The notes under the pieces were generated by a model. That model was not told the DNA's origin. It saw only the letters and a program-made list of their open reading frames with translations, and did no database searches. DNA of 64,000 nt from Caenimonas koreensis DSM 17982. Its GTDB lineage: Bacteria > Pseudomonadota > Gammaproteobacteria > Burkholderiales > Burkholderiaceae_C. Shown in pieces: positions 52,145-61,133 of the stretch. Position 1 is the stretch's first letter. Each line of letters begins with the position of its first letter. Made by a program: the position numbers and the translations under genes. The stretch spans positions 27,636 to 91,635 of the forward strand of contig NZ_WJBU01000019.1 in the NCBI RefSeq assembly GCF_009646335.1. The letters are read 5' to 3'.

Positions 52145-53185
52145 ATGCCAGCCAAAGCCGTCCGCCGCCCCAGCACCATTCACAATGAGCCCGCAACTTC
52201 ACCGGTGGGGAACGTCAAAACGCCCGAGCAACGCGCGCAAGACGCAGCAGAAACAAAGAAGCTCAAGGCGCAGCTGGCGGCTCTGAAGATAGGGTCTGCA
52301 CCGAAGGCCGCCGCCGGGCCAACGCTCCCCATCACACCGTCATCGTTTCAAGCGGTCGCCGTGCCGCAAGCCGAGCCGGCAGCCGAGCTCAAACGCGAAG
52401 ACAAGCAATTCCCGGAGGGAAATCTCCGTTTCATTGACGCTCAACTCTATGGCTTGGGAATCGCCCATCGCCTGCGCGAGGAATTGAAAGGCAAGCAATA
52501 CGCCAGGAAGCCGATGGCGCCAGCGGACCAGCTAATGCGGGCAGAGGAGTGCTGCTTTGCGGTCCGAAATGAACAGGATGGCCTGGAGTCAGATAACTTC
52601 AGGTCAATTCCTCCGATCATGGCGCTGGAAGCATTTCTGGCTGCGGAGTACGGCAAAGGCAGCATCAAAGTGGGTGTCGATCTTCCCGCACTGATCGAGA
52701 CTGCGTCTGCGACGATCGAGCAAACGAATGACAGGACGGGCGATGACGCATTCGCAAAGCTGCGGTTCGCGCAACTTGTCGCGGCAGTGAAGTCTCTTCA
52801 GTTTGCGAAGGCAGCACAGCAGTTCAAGATTTCGAGGGGAGTGAATGCAGACGTAGCCAAGGCGTTGGCCATGCTCTACAGCAAAGAACTGATGGGTACG
52901 TCAGAGGTTTCGCGCTCGCTCCCGCCACCTGGAAAACAAGCGGGCCCGCAAAGGCTTGAAGATCGGTTTTTCGGCAAGCTCAAGGAGCTTTCGGTGGAGC
53001 GTGGTGTAACTTTCACCCGTCTCGTCAATGTGTACGCCAATGCGGCTGGCGGGAGCGATCGGGATGACGCCCGCAATGCTGTTTTCGATATTCTGATCAG
53101 GCAGGCGTTGCAGTCGGCCCTGAGTGCAGATGACTTCCGGTCGCTTGAGGCATGTATTGCGCCGCCTTCTGCGAACAACGAGTAG
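52145..53185 (+). CDS. hypothetical protein with disordered N-terminus
   Basis: 346 aa. Residues ~1-90 are Pro/Ala/Lys-rich and look disordered, without a signal peptide. The rest looks helical: FPEGNLRFIDAQLYGLGIAHRLREELKG, PPIMALEAFLAAEYGKGS and LEDRFFGKLKELSVERGVTFTRLVNVYANAAGG. A short coiled coil may lie near residues 180-235. Base composition is less GC-rich than its neighbours. Not recognised. It stands alone after ccdAB. The N-terminal composition recalls the RGS protein, but I found no shared domain. Confidence 0.7.
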   Translation: MPAKAVRRPSTIHNEPATSPVGNVKTPEQRAQDAAETKKLKAQLAALKIGSAPKAAAGPTLPITPSSFQAVAVPQAEPAAELKREDKQFPEGNLRFIDAQLYGLGIAHRLREELKGKQYARKPMAPADQLMRAEECCFAVRNEQDGLESDNFRSIPPIMALEAFLAAEYGKGSIKVGVDLPALIETASATIEQTNDRTGDDAFAKLRFAQLVAAVKSLQFAKAAQQFKISRGVNADVAKALAMLYSKELMGTSEVSRSLPPPGKQAGPQRLEDRFFGKLKELSVERGVTFTRLVNVYANAAGGSDRDDARNAVFDILIRQALQSALSADDFRSLEACIAPPSANNE

Positions 53186-53235
53186 CGGCCAGCATCACAC
53201 TGCCCCCGTTCGCTCACTCGCCGCGTCGGCGTGCC

Positions 53236-54519
53236 TTACCGCAGGTTGCCCGTATGCCCCAGCGAGTAGCGCCCTGGCTGCGGCCACACCGTCAAACCGT
53301 GTGGCTCCTGCCCCGCTTTGATGCGTTCAACAGCGCCGTTGTTGGTCGTGTCGAAGCGGTAGACCTCACCGTCGTAGCGGCCTGACAGCCACAGGTACTT
53401 GCCGTCGGCGCTGACGTTGCCCATGTCGGGGCTGCCACCGTTAGGCACCACCCATGTCGCAACGATCTTGCGCGTGGCGAAGTCGATGACCGTCACGCTA
53501 CCCTTGCCACGCTGCGTGCCTGTGACCTTGTTCGTGCCGCGATTGGCCACATACAGCTGCTTGCCGTCACGGCTGGGGTAGAGGCCGTGCGCGCCCACGC
53601 CGGTCGGGATGAAGCCGATCTGCTTGAACGAAGCAAAGTCGACGATGTGCACGCCATCAGCTGCCATGTCGGCAACAAAGAAGGTTTTGCCGTCGGGTGA
53701 TGCGCGCACATCCTGCGGCATGCTGGACGAGCCTTCCATCATGTCGCCGTGGCTCATGCCGTGGCCGTGGTTGCGCTGCGGTGCCTTGGCGATCTTGGCC
53801 ATGATCTCGGGGTTGTCGTATTGCTTGCTCAGCTTGATCGTGTCGATCACCTTGCGGTTGACCATGTCGATCTTCGTGATGCCGCCACCGAATTCACACG
53901 TGAAGAGCGCGAACTTGCCGTCAATCGAGAAGTCGGCGTGGTTGATGCCCGCGCACTGCGGCGTGGGGATCGAGTAGGCGAGCTTCATCGTTTGCGGATC
54001 GCGGAAGTCCAGCCGCTTGAGCGCTTCAGCCACGACGATCGCGTACTTGCCATCAGGCGACCAGTACAGGTTGTAGGGATCGTCCACAGGGATTGACTTG
54101 CCGGCCTTGCCTGTCTTGGGGTCGATCGGCGTGAGGCTGCCGTCCTTGCGCCCTTCTGCATTGTTTGCGACCCACAGCGTCTTCAGGTCCCATGAGGGCA
54201 CGACGTGCTGCGGGTTGCGCCCGACCTTGTAGGTCTCCACCACTTTCATCGTGGTGGGGTCGATCACCGTCACGGTGTTCGATGCGCGATTGGGCACGTA
54301 CACGCGCTCCAGCGCGCCCGCCACATTCGGCGACAGCTTGCTGCTCGTTGTCTCGCTGTACAGGTTGTTCGCGTCGATCACCGGCGGCATGCCGGGCACG
54401 GTGTCGATGGCGGCGGGTGCCGGTGCGCGCGCTGCGCCGGATGCAGGCGCTTGGGGCTGCGAATAAGACACGGTGCCTGCAAACGCCAGGGCAATCGCAA
54501 AAGAAACAGGTTTCAACAT
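53236..54519 (-). CDS. YVTN-family beta-propeller protein, secreted
   Basis: 427 aa from the ATG at 54519. A signal peptide ends near SYSQPQAP. The rest is a seven-bladed propeller with repeats of the type VPNRASNTVTVIDPTTMKVVETYKVG, LYPSRDGKQLYVANRGTNKVT and GKYLWLSGRYDGEVYRFD. A His/Met-rich loop (NHGHGMSHGDMMEG, about residues 260-275) may bind copper. Such proteins occur with copper-handling clusters. It is 40 bp downstream of the creatininase homologue, so the two may be an operon. Confidence 0.9.
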   Translation of the reverse strand: MLKPVSFAIALAFAGTVSYSQPQAPASGAARAPAPAAIDTVPGMPPVIDANNLYSETTSSKLSPNVAGALERVYVPNRASNTVTVIDPTTMKVVETYKVGRNPQHVVPSWDLKTLWVANNAEGRKDGSLTPIDPKTGKAGKSIPVDDPYNLYWSPDGKYAIVVAEALKRLDFRDPQTMKLAYSIPTPQCAGINHADFSIDGKFALFTCEFGGGITKIDMVNRKVIDTIKLSKQYDNPEIMAKIAKAPQRNHGHGMSHGDMMEGSSSMPQDVRASPDGKTFFVADMAADGVHIVDFASFKQIGFIPTGVGAHGLYPSRDGKQLYVANRGTNKVTGTQRGKGSVTVIDFATRKIVATWVVPNGGSPDMGNVSADGKYLWLSGRYDGEVYRFDTTNNGAVERIKAGQEPHGLTVWPQPGRYSLGHTGNLR

Positions 54520-54559
54520 CTTCGGGGGTTCCAACAAAAAATCAGATTAACGATTCATC

Positions 54560-55390
54560 CTAGCGCGGCTGCGCGACGGCTTGCCTGATGGCGCTGGCAG
54601 CGCGCTCAACGATCAGGTCGGTGCCGAGCTTGCCAAGCGCCGCACTCGACTGCGCCGGCTCACCAACAATGCCGGTCGCCGGCTCGGGCGTGGGCGGTGA
54701 CTTGAGCAGTTCAGCGCGAACACGAGCTGCGTCCACGCCCATCATGAGCGACGTATCGGCCAGGCCTGCATGCACGCCGATCTGCGCATCGGTGATGCCT
54801 TTGGACTTGAGAATCTGCGCGAAGCCGCTGGTCGCCGCACGGTAGTAGTCAACAACGTGATGTGCCCGGGCCGGCGAGCCCGCCCATTCCTTGTTGAGCT
54901 TCGCGGCGACGGACTTCAGGCTGTCCTGGTAATTGCCGGAGTCGCCGATGAAGACCACATCGCGAAAGCCCGCCTGCTTCATGCTGCGGCCTGCGCCGAG
55001 CAGCACGTTCTCAAAAGCATCTTGCGGCACGGAAATGGTCCCCGGAAAGCGCATGTGGCCCGACGGCGGCGAGATGCGGCCTTCAGGCACGTAGTTCATC
55101 ACCGGCGCCACGATCGTGTGGCCGAGCGTGGTGGCGATGCGCGCTGACAGCGCACCAGCACGAAAGTTGTGTTTGCCCAGCGCCATGTGCGGGCCGTTCT
55201 GCTCGGTGCCACCCACGGGAATGATCACGGTCGTGCTGCCTGCCTTGAGCGCGTCGCGCACTTCGGTCCAGGTCATCTCATCAAGAAGCACGGTGTCGGC
55301 AGCGTGCGAGGGCAGCGCAAACAGCAAGCTCATCAGCAACAGTGCCGACAGCGCCATGAAGCGGGGGAGGAAAGCGGATAGAGGAGACAC
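54560..55390 (-). CDS. creatininase-family amidohydrolase, secreted
   Basis: 276 aa from a GTG at 55390; an ATG at 55357 would shorten the signal. A signal peptide (LLLMSLLFALPSHAAD) is followed by the creatininase fold: IIPVGGTEQNGPHMALGKHNFRAG (metal-binding Glu and His), HMRFPGTISVP and VFIGDSGNYQ. Known members hydrolyse cyclic amides; periplasmic ones with a leader are less studied. It is divergent from the copper operon, with 90 bp between its GTG and the ATG 55481. Confidence 0.88.
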   Translation of the reverse strand: MSPLSAFLPRFMALSALLLMSLLFALPSHAADTVLLDEMTWTEVRDALKAGSTTVIIPVGGTEQNGPHMALGKHNFRAGALSARIATTLGHTIVAPVMNYVPEGRISPPSGHMRFPGTISVPQDAFENVLLGAGRSMKQAGFRDVVFIGDSGNYQDSLKSVAAKLNKEWAGSPARAHHVVDYYRAATSGFAQILKSKGITDAQIGVHAGLADTSLMMGVDAARVRAELLKSPPTPEPATGIVGEPAQSSAALGKLGTDLIVERAASAIRQAVAQPR

Positions 55391-55438
55391 GGGTACTTCA
55401 GGTGGAGGCAGCCCGCTATTTTAGGGCGTTGCACGGGC

Positions 55439-55469
55439 TTGACCTTCCCCCTGTGGGAAGGTGCACACT
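55439..55469 (+). promoter_or_regulatory. CueR-type promoter of the copper operon
   Basis: TTGACC (55439-55444), a 19-bp spacer and CACACT (55464-55469). The dyad ACCTTCCC-N5-GGGAAGGT fills the spacer. A 19-bp spacer is the hallmark of MerR/CueR-activated promoters. Confidence 0.85.
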
Positions 55470-55480
55470 GGAAGTTCGTC

Positions 55481-55951
55481 ATGAATCGCCTTCGCCTCAT
55501 CGTTGCCTGGCTGTTGCTGCTCGCCATCCCGTTGCAGGGGCTGGCGGCCGCGTCAATGCTGTACTGCGGCGGCGCGTTGCCTGAGGCCGCTTCACAAGCG
55601 CAACACCATGCTCACAGCGATGGCGCCGGCATGCCGCACGACGCGGTCAAGGCGCACCACGAAGGCAAGGCGCACCACGCAGGCATGGGCGGCGACATGG
55701 ACATGAGCGGCGATGTGGTGCAAGCCGACCCTCAGCATGTGGGCGCCACACCCACTGACGACGGTTCAGCGCCATCCACACACGCCGACCACAAGTGCAG
55801 CGTTTGCGCCGCGTGCTGCAACCTCTTTGTGGTTGCGGCGGTGCCAGTTGTCTTCGCGTCGCCTGCGCCATCGATAGCGCCCGGCGCATCACCTGTCACC
55901 GCGCTGCAGAGCCGGCCCATCACCGTTCCGGACAAACCGCCTCGCGCCTGA
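55481..55951 (+). CDS. His-rich secreted protein of the copper operon
   Basis: 156 aa. A signal peptide (about 1-25, ending GLAAASM) precedes a His/Asp/Met-rich region with HHAHSDGAGMPHDAVKAHHEGKAHH and GGDMDMSGD, then a conserved-looking CSVCAACC cluster and a C-terminal hydrophobic stretch. It looks like a periplasmic metal (copper) scavenger, similar to CopL/DUF2946-like proteins, but I cannot fix the family. First gene after the CueR promoter. Confidence 0.82.
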   Translation: MNRLRLIVAWLLLLAIPLQGLAAASMLYCGGALPEAASQAQHHAHSDGAGMPHDAVKAHHEGKAHHAGMGGDMDMSGDVVQADPQHVGATPTDDGSAPSTHADHKCSVCAACCNLFVVAAVPVVFASPAPSIAPGASPVTALQSRPITVPDKPPRA

Positions 55952-56042
55952 GCACAGCCGCGCCCGCACGGTGCGCGGCCACCATGCTCGCCCGCAGCAG
56001 CCATAGCCGCTGCTGCGCCCGGTGTTTCTCTTCGAGGTTGAC

Positions 56043-57425
56043 ATGTTTCATTTCAAAACGGCTTTGGCGCTGGCCGCTGCATGGGCGCTGGCCGGTTGCG
56101 CCAGCGTCGATATAGACAGTGCACTGCGCGAAGCCAATGACGCCGCGCCCGCCTTCACGCAGGGCCGGCTCGAACTGGCGCGCACGCCATCACAGCACGA
56201 CGCGCGGGCCAAGCTGGTCGAGGCGCTGCTGGCCGCGCCTGTCGGCAGCGACGCTGCGGTGCAGCTCGCACTGGCAAACAGCCCGCAGTTCCAGGCCATC
56301 GTTGCACAGGGCTGGGCCGACATGGCCGAGGCCAACCAGGGCGGGCGTATCACGAATCCGCTTTTGTCGCTGGAGCGCATGCGGTTGGGCAACGAGCTGG
56401 AGATCGGCCGGCTGCTGTCGTTCGGCCTGCTCGACCTGCTGACGCTGCCGCAGCGCCAGGGCATCGCGCGCAACCGCGAATCGCAATCGCGCCTGCAGAT
56501 GGCGAGCCGCGTGGTTGAACAAGTCGGCGTGGTGCGGCAGGCCTGGATTCGGGCGGTCGCTGCGCAGCAGGTGCTGGCGTACGCGGGCCAGGTGCATGAG
56601 TCCGCTGATGCAAGCGCCGAGTTGGCGCGGCGCATGGAGCGCGCCGGCAACTTCAACAAACTGCAGCGTGCCCGCCAGCAACTGTTCTACGCCGACGCCA
56701 CAGCGCGGCTCGCTTCCGCGCGACACGATGCAACAAGCACGCGCGAGCAGTTGGTGCGCGCACTGGGGCTGGACGACGCGCAGGCCAGCCGGCTCGTGCT
56801 GCCGCCCCGCTTGCCCGACCTGCCGAAGCAGCCATTGGCCGCACCCGACATCACCAGCGCCGCCTTGCAGCAACGCCTGGACTGGCGCGTGGCCCGGCTG
56901 CAACTGCAAGCAGCGGCGCAAGCACAGGGCATCGATGTCATGGCGAGCCTGATCGACATCGAGGCGGGCGTGCGGCATGACACCGTGTTCGACAACGCCA
57001 GCGGCCAGCGCACCAGCCGCAACGGCATCGAGCTGGGTATCCGGCTGCCGCTGTTCGACGCAGGCGATGCGCGCCGCGCGGGCATGAATGCGCGTACGCT
57101 GGCTGCGGCCAGCCGATTCAACAGTGTGGCCGGCCAGGCGACATCGCAGCTGCGCGAGAGCTACTCCGCCTATCGCACAGCCTTCGACATCGCCACGCAC
57201 TACCGCGACGAGATCGTGCCGCTGCGCCAGACGATGTCGGAAGAAAACGTGCTTCGCTACAACGGCATGTTGCTCAGCGTGTTCGAGCTGCTCGCCGATG
57301 CACGCGAGCAGATCACGAGCGTCATGGAATCCATCGACGCGCAACAACGCTTCTGGCTTGCCGACGCTGCACTCGCCGCAGCAGTGACCGGCCAGCCCGC
57401 AACCACCCTGGACGCCGCACCATGA
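56043..57425 (+). CDS. TolC/CusC-like outer-membrane efflux lipoprotein
   Basis: 460 aa. The signal ends in the lipobox LAGC (Cys19). The OEP fold has two repeated helical arms with AVQLALANSPQFQAIVAQGWADMAEA and LQQRLDWRVARLQLQAAAQAQGIDV. Such CusC-type proteins connect to periplasmic adaptors for copper or silver efflux. No CusA or CusB is in the window, so it probably works with a transporter elsewhere or has another role in this operon. GAGG is five bases before the ATG. The multicopper oxidase starts at its stop (ATGA). Confidence 0.9.
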   Translation: MFHFKTALALAAAWALAGCASVDIDSALREANDAAPAFTQGRLELARTPSQHDARAKLVEALLAAPVGSDAAVQLALANSPQFQAIVAQGWADMAEANQGGRITNPLLSLERMRLGNELEIGRLLSFGLLDLLTLPQRQGIARNRESQSRLQMASRVVEQVGVVRQAWIRAVAAQQVLAYAGQVHESADASAELARRMERAGNFNKLQRARQQLFYADATARLASARHDATSTREQLVRALGLDDAQASRLVLPPRLPDLPKQPLAAPDITSAALQQRLDWRVARLQLQAAAQAQGIDVMASLIDIEAGVRHDTVFDNASGQRTSRNGIELGIRLPLFDAGDARRAGMNARTLAAASRFNSVAGQATSQLRESYSAYRTAFDIATHYRDEIVPLRQTMSEENVLRYNGMLLSVFELLADAREQITSVMESIDAQQRFWLADAALAAAVTGQPATTLDAAP

Positions 57426-58825
57426 CCACACGACGCAACTTTCTCTCGGGCGCCGGCGCCATCACGGGCGCTGTCGCAGCTGCTGCGGTCACGCGCCCCG
57501 CCATGGCGGCGCTGCCTGAGCTGGTCACGCAAACCACGCCCGACACGCGCGGCCCGCTGGTGCCGCCAAATGGCCAGCCGTACAACCCGGTCGTCACGCT
57601 CAATGGCTGGACGCTGCCCTGGCGCATGAATAGCGGCGTCAAGGAATTCCACCTCGTGGCCGAGCCCGTCGTGCGCGAGATGGCGCCGGGCTTCAAGGCG
57701 CGCCTGTGGGGCTACAACGGCCAGTCACCCGGCCCGACGATCGAGGTGGTCGAAGGCGACCGGGTGCGCATCTTCGTGACCAACCGCTTGCCCGAGCACA
57801 CCACGATCCACTGGCACGGCCAGCGCTTGCCCAACGGCATGGACGGTGTGGCGGGCCTCACCCAAAAGGCCATCGAGCCCGGCAAGACGTTCGTTTACGA
57901 ATTCGTGGCGCGCCGGCCCGGCACGTTCATGTATCACCCCCATGCTGACGAGATGACGCAGATGGCCATGGGCATGATGGGCTTGTGGATCACGCATCCG
58001 AAGCAGGCACACCCGCTGATCGAGCCAGTGAACCGCGACTTCGCGTTCCTGCTCAACGCCTACGACATCGACCCTGGCTCTTCCACGCCGAAGATCATGA
58101 CGATGCTCGACTTCAACCTGTGGACGTTCAACAGCCGCATCTTCCCCGGCATCGACTCACTCAACGTCCGCAAGGGCGACAAGGTGCGCATTCGCGTGGG
58201 CAACCTCACGATGACCAACCACCCGATCCACCTGCATGGCCATGAGTTCATGGTCACAGGCACCGATGGCGGGCCTGTGCCGAGATCGGCGCGCTGGCCC
58301 GAGGTGACGACAGACGTCGCCGTTGGACAAATGCGGCAGCTGGAATTTATCGCCGATGAAGAAGGCGACTGGGCGCTGCACTGCCACAAGAGCCACCACA
58401 CGATGAACGCGATGGGCCACGATGTGCCCACGATGATCGGTGTGGACCACCGCGATGTCGTCAGGAAGATCACCAACGTGATCCCCGACTACATGGCAAT
58501 GGGGGACCGTGGCATGGCCGACATGGCAGCGATGCAGATGCCGCTGCCCGATAACACGGTGCCGATGATGACGGGCAGCGGCCCATTCGGGCCGCTGGGC
58601 ATGGGCGGCATGTTCACGACGCTGAAAGTGCGCAGTGGCCAAAAGCCCGGCGACTACAGCGACCCCGGCTGGTTCAAGCAACCTGCGGGCACGCAGGCGT
58701 ATGAATACACAGGTGGTGCGTTGCAAGCCCCGCGTGCGCCAGCATCCGCGTCGCCCGCCGCAGGTCCCGCGCCAGGAGTCGAAGTCCAGATCCGCAAGCC
58801 GTCCGGCCACGACGGCCATCACTGA
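57422..58825 (+). CDS. Tat-exported multicopper oxidase
   Basis: 467 aa. The Tat signal is TTRRNFLSG. Four copper motifs: HWHG, HPH, HPIHLHGHEF and HCHKSHHTMNAMGH, so the T1 and T2/T3 sites look intact. The spacing resembles a three-domain laccase/CopA of the CueO branch. A Met/Gly-rich insert (MGDRGMADMAAMQMPL... region around residue 365) and a His-rich end (HDGHH) favour cuprous-ion oxidation in copper resistance. The start overlaps the efflux lipoprotein stop. Confidence 0.94.
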   Translation: MTTRRNFLSGAGAITGAVAAAAVTRPAMAALPELVTQTTPDTRGPLVPPNGQPYNPVVTLNGWTLPWRMNSGVKEFHLVAEPVVREMAPGFKARLWGYNGQSPGPTIEVVEGDRVRIFVTNRLPEHTTIHWHGQRLPNGMDGVAGLTQKAIEPGKTFVYEFVARRPGTFMYHPHADEMTQMAMGMMGLWITHPKQAHPLIEPVNRDFAFLLNAYDIDPGSSTPKIMTMLDFNLWTFNSRIFPGIDSLNVRKGDKVRIRVGNLTMTNHPIHLHGHEFMVTGTDGGPVPRSARWPEVTTDVAVGQMRQLEFIADEEGDWALHCHKSHHTMNAMGHDVPTMIGVDHRDVVRKITNVIPDYMAMGDRGMADMAAMQMPLPDNTVPMMTGSGPFGPLGMGGMFTTLKVRSGQKPGDYSDPGWFKQPAGTQAYEYTGGALQAPRAPASASPAAGPAPGVEVQIRKPSGHDGHH

Positions 58826-58838
58826 AGGAGAGCAATCC

Positions 58839-59333
58839 ATGCGCAGACCTATCTGGCCCATCGCGCTTGTCGCGCTCATGGCACTGTCCGCACAAGCGCA
58901 CGAAGGGGCAACCCGCGCCCATGCGGGTACGGCTATGAAGAAGGAGCAACAAGCCTGGGGCATAGCCGGTGAGGCAAAAGCTGTCACTCGCACGATTGAA
59001 CTCACCATGTCGGACGATATGCGGTTCACGCCCGGTCACATCGACATCAGGCGCGGCCAGACTGTGCGCTTCGTCGTGCGCAACAGTGGCGCGGTGTTGC
59101 ACGAAGTCGTGATTGGCACACCGCAGACGCTGGAAGCGCATGCCGCGCTGATGGTGAAGTTTCCAAACATGGAACATGACGAGCCCTACATGGCGCACGT
59201 CGCGCCGGGCAAGCGGGGCGAACTTGTCTGGCAGTTCAATCGCGCAGGTGAATTCGACTTTGCATGCCTCATCGCTGGCCACTACCAGGCTGGCATGAGG
59301 GGAACTATTACTGTCAGGAGCTCAACACCATGA
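58839..59333 (+). CDS. cupredoxin-like copper-binding protein
   Basis: 164 aa. AGGAG precedes the ATG by nine bases. After a signal peptide (ending SAQA) the cupredoxin fold has a type-1 copper site: His in VLHEVVIGTP, Cys in FDFACLIAGH, then His and Met in GHYQAGM. Similar proteins act as periplasmic copper carriers beside multicopper oxidases (CopI/AcoP-like). The next gene starts four bases before its end. Confidence 0.9.
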   Translation: MRRPIWPIALVALMALSAQAHEGATRAHAGTAMKKEQQAWGIAGEAKAVTRTIELTMSDDMRFTPGHIDIRRGQTVRFVVRNSGAVLHEVVIGTPQTLEAHAALMVKFPNMEHDEPYMAHVAPGKRGELVWQFNRAGEFDFACLIAGHYQAGMRGTITVRSSTP

Positions 59334-59647
59334 TCCGCATTCGAAAACTCGCGCTTGCAGTCACGCTCGCGAGCGCCGCATTGGCCACACCCGCCCTGCA
59401 CGCGCAGGCGCAGGCGAGCGCAGCCGCGCTGACAGAGGGCGAAGTGCGCAAGATCGACAAGGAAAACCGCAAGCTCACTTTGCGCCACGCCGAAATCAAG
59501 AACATCGACATGCCGGCCATGACGATGGTTTTTGAAGTGAGCGATGCGGCCATGCTCGATCGCTTCAAGCCGGGCGACAAGGTGCGGTTCGCGGTGTCGA
59601 ACGAACGCGGCAAGCTCACGGTGACCGAAATCCAGCCAGCGCCATGA
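59330..59647 (+). CDS. CusF-like periplasmic copper chaperone
   Basis: 105 aa. A signal peptide (ending PALHAQ) precedes the small OB-fold domain with EVRKIDKENRKLTLRHAEIKNIDMPAMTMVFEV. The methionines of the CusF motif (MPAMTM) are kept, but the tryptophan that caps the metal in E. coli CusF (NWPEMTM) is a Met here, which should change copper geometry. It is coupled to the next gene by an ATGA overlap. Confidence 0.85.
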   Translation: MIRIRKLALAVTLASAALATPALHAQAQASAAALTEGEVRKIDKENRKLTLRHAEIKNIDMPAMTMVFEVSDAAMLDRFKPGDKVRFAVSNERGKLTVTEIQPAP

Positions 59648-60825
59648 AGCACCGCATCCCCACCGGCGTCTGGATCCTCGGGTTCGTGAGCATGCTCATG
59701 GACATTTCGTCCGAGATGGTCCACAGCCTGCTGCCCCTGTTCATGGTGACCAGCCTGGGTGCGAGCGCAGCGGCGGTGGGGCTGGTTGAAGGCCTCGGTG
59801 AATCGACGGCGCTGATCGTCAAAGTGTTCTCAGGCACGTTGAGCGACTACGTGGGAAAGCGCAAGTGGCTGGCAGTGCTGGGGTACGGCATGGGCGCGAT
59901 GAGCAAGCCGGTCTTCGCCATGGCAAGCACGATGGGTGTTGTGCTGGGCGCGCGACTGGTCGATCGCGTGGGCAAAGGCATTCGCGGCGCGCCGCGTGAT
60001 GCGATGGTGGCCGACATCACACCAGAAGAAATTCGCGGCGCGGCGTTCGGCCTGCGCCAGTCGCTGGACACGGTGGGTGCATTTCTCGGGCCGCTGCTCG
60101 CAGTGGTGTTGATGCTGGTCTGGGTGAACGACTTCCGGCTGGTGTTCTGGCTGGCGGTCATTCCAGCTGTGCTCGCCGTGGCCCTGCTTGTGTTCGGCTT
60201 GCGTGAGCCGCCGCGGCCGGCAGGCGTAGCGCGAACCAACCCGATCCGGCGCGAGACGGTCCGGCTGCTTGGCAAGCGCTTCTGGTGGGTCGTGGGCATC
60301 GGTGCAATGTTCACGCTCGCGCGCTTCAGCGAAGCCTTTCTTGTGTTGCGAGCGCAAGGCGGCGGCTTGCCGGTCGCGCTGGTGCCGCTCGTGATGGTGG
60401 CGATGAACCTGGTCTATGCCGCGTCGGCCTACCCGTTCGGCAAACTCTCCGATGCGATGAGCCACAAGCTGTTGCTGGCGCTCGGCCTGCTCGTGCTGAT
60501 CGCGGCGGATCTTGTGCTCGCCGTGTCAGCGCACTGGACGGTGGTGCTGGCCGGTGTTGGCCTCTGGGGGCTGCATATGGGCATGACGCAAGGCTTGTTG
60601 GCAGCCATGGTTGCAGACACAGCGCCGGCCGAGCTTCGCGGCACCGCGTTTGGTGTCTTCAACCTGGTCAGTGGTGTTGCGATGCTGGCGGCCAGCGTGT
60701 GTGCCGGCCTGCTATGGGACGGCTTCGGCCCCTCGTCCACGTTTTATGCGGGCGCCGCCATCAGCGCCGCGACCCTCGTGGTGCTCGGCTGGTTCCGCGG
60801 AGATGCTCAGGCGGCCGGCGCGTAG
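59644..60825 (+). CDS. major facilitator superfamily permease of the copper operon
   Basis: 393 aa, 12 hydrophobic segments. It includes SDYVGKRKWLAVLG after helix 2 and GLHMGMTQGLLAAMVADTAP, and RVGKGIRGAPRDAMVADI in the central loop; this pattern is typical of the fosmidomycin/nreB-like MFS branch. In related clusters such permeases export metal or metal complexes. It is the last gene of the CueR-driven operon, and its 3' end overlaps copZ by 19 bp on the opposite strand. Confidence 0.88.
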   Translation: MKHRIPTGVWILGFVSMLMDISSEMVHSLLPLFMVTSLGASAAAVGLVEGLGESTALIVKVFSGTLSDYVGKRKWLAVLGYGMGAMSKPVFAMASTMGVVLGARLVDRVGKGIRGAPRDAMVADITPEEIRGAAFGLRQSLDTVGAFLGPLLAVVLMLVWVNDFRLVFWLAVIPAVLAVALLVFGLREPPRPAGVARTNPIRRETVRLLGKRFWWVVGIGAMFTLARFSEAFLVLRAQGGGLPVALVPLVMVAMNLVYAASAYPFGKLSDAMSHKLLLALGLLVLIAADLVLAVSAHWTVVLAGVGLWGLHMGMTQGLLAAMVADTAPAELRGTAFGVFNLVSGVAMLAASVCAGLLWDGFGPSSTFYAGAAISAATLVVLGWFRGDAQAAGA

Positions 60826-61001
60826 CCTGCTTCACTGAGCGCGGCAGCAAGCGTGGCGCGATCGGTGGACGACTCGACCTCTACCTTCTTGCTGGCCAGG
60901 TCCACCTGCACCTTCGCGGCAGGATCGGCCTCCTGGAGTGCTTCGGTGATGGCGCGCACGCAGTGGCCGCAGCTCATGGCAGGGACGTTGAATTCGATCA
61001 T
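60807..61001 (-). CDS. copZ: copper chaperone CopZ (HMA domain)
   Basis: 64 aa. The single HMA fold has the metal motif MSCGHC and the sequence AITEALQEADPAAKVQVDLASKKVEVES. GGAG is seven bases before the ATG. It delivers Cu+ to the copper ATPase. A CueR-type promoter (61041-61071) reads towards it. Confidence 0.93.
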   Translation of the reverse strand: MIEFNVPAMSCGHCVRAITEALQEADPAAKVQVDLASKKVEVESSTDRATLAAALSEAGYAPAA

Positions 61002-61040
61002 GGTGAACTCCGTTTCAGTTATTGGTGAATGAATGCACAG

Positions 61041-61071
61041 ACTCTAGACCTTCCCATAGTGTCAAAGTCAA
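61041..61071 (-). promoter_or_regulatory. CueR-type promoter of copZ
   Basis: On the minus strand: TTGACT (61066-61071), a 19-bp spacer and TAGAGT (61041-61046), with GGGAAGGTC in the spacer. The dyad is weaker on one side than in the other two sites. Confidence 0.78.
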
Positions 61072-61096
61072 GCGCTACCATGGCGCAACTCAGGGC

Positions 61097-61127
61097 TTGA
61101 CCTTACCATCATGGTAAGCCTCACACT
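61097..61127 (+). promoter_or_regulatory. CueR-type promoter of copA
   Basis: TTGACC (61097-61102), a 19-bp spacer and CACACT (61122-61127), with the dyad ACCTTACC-N5-GGTAAG. The -10 is identical to that of the 55439 promoter. The ATG follows the -10 by only six bases, so the mRNA may be leaderless. Confidence 0.85.
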
Positions 61128-61133
61128 CATTGC

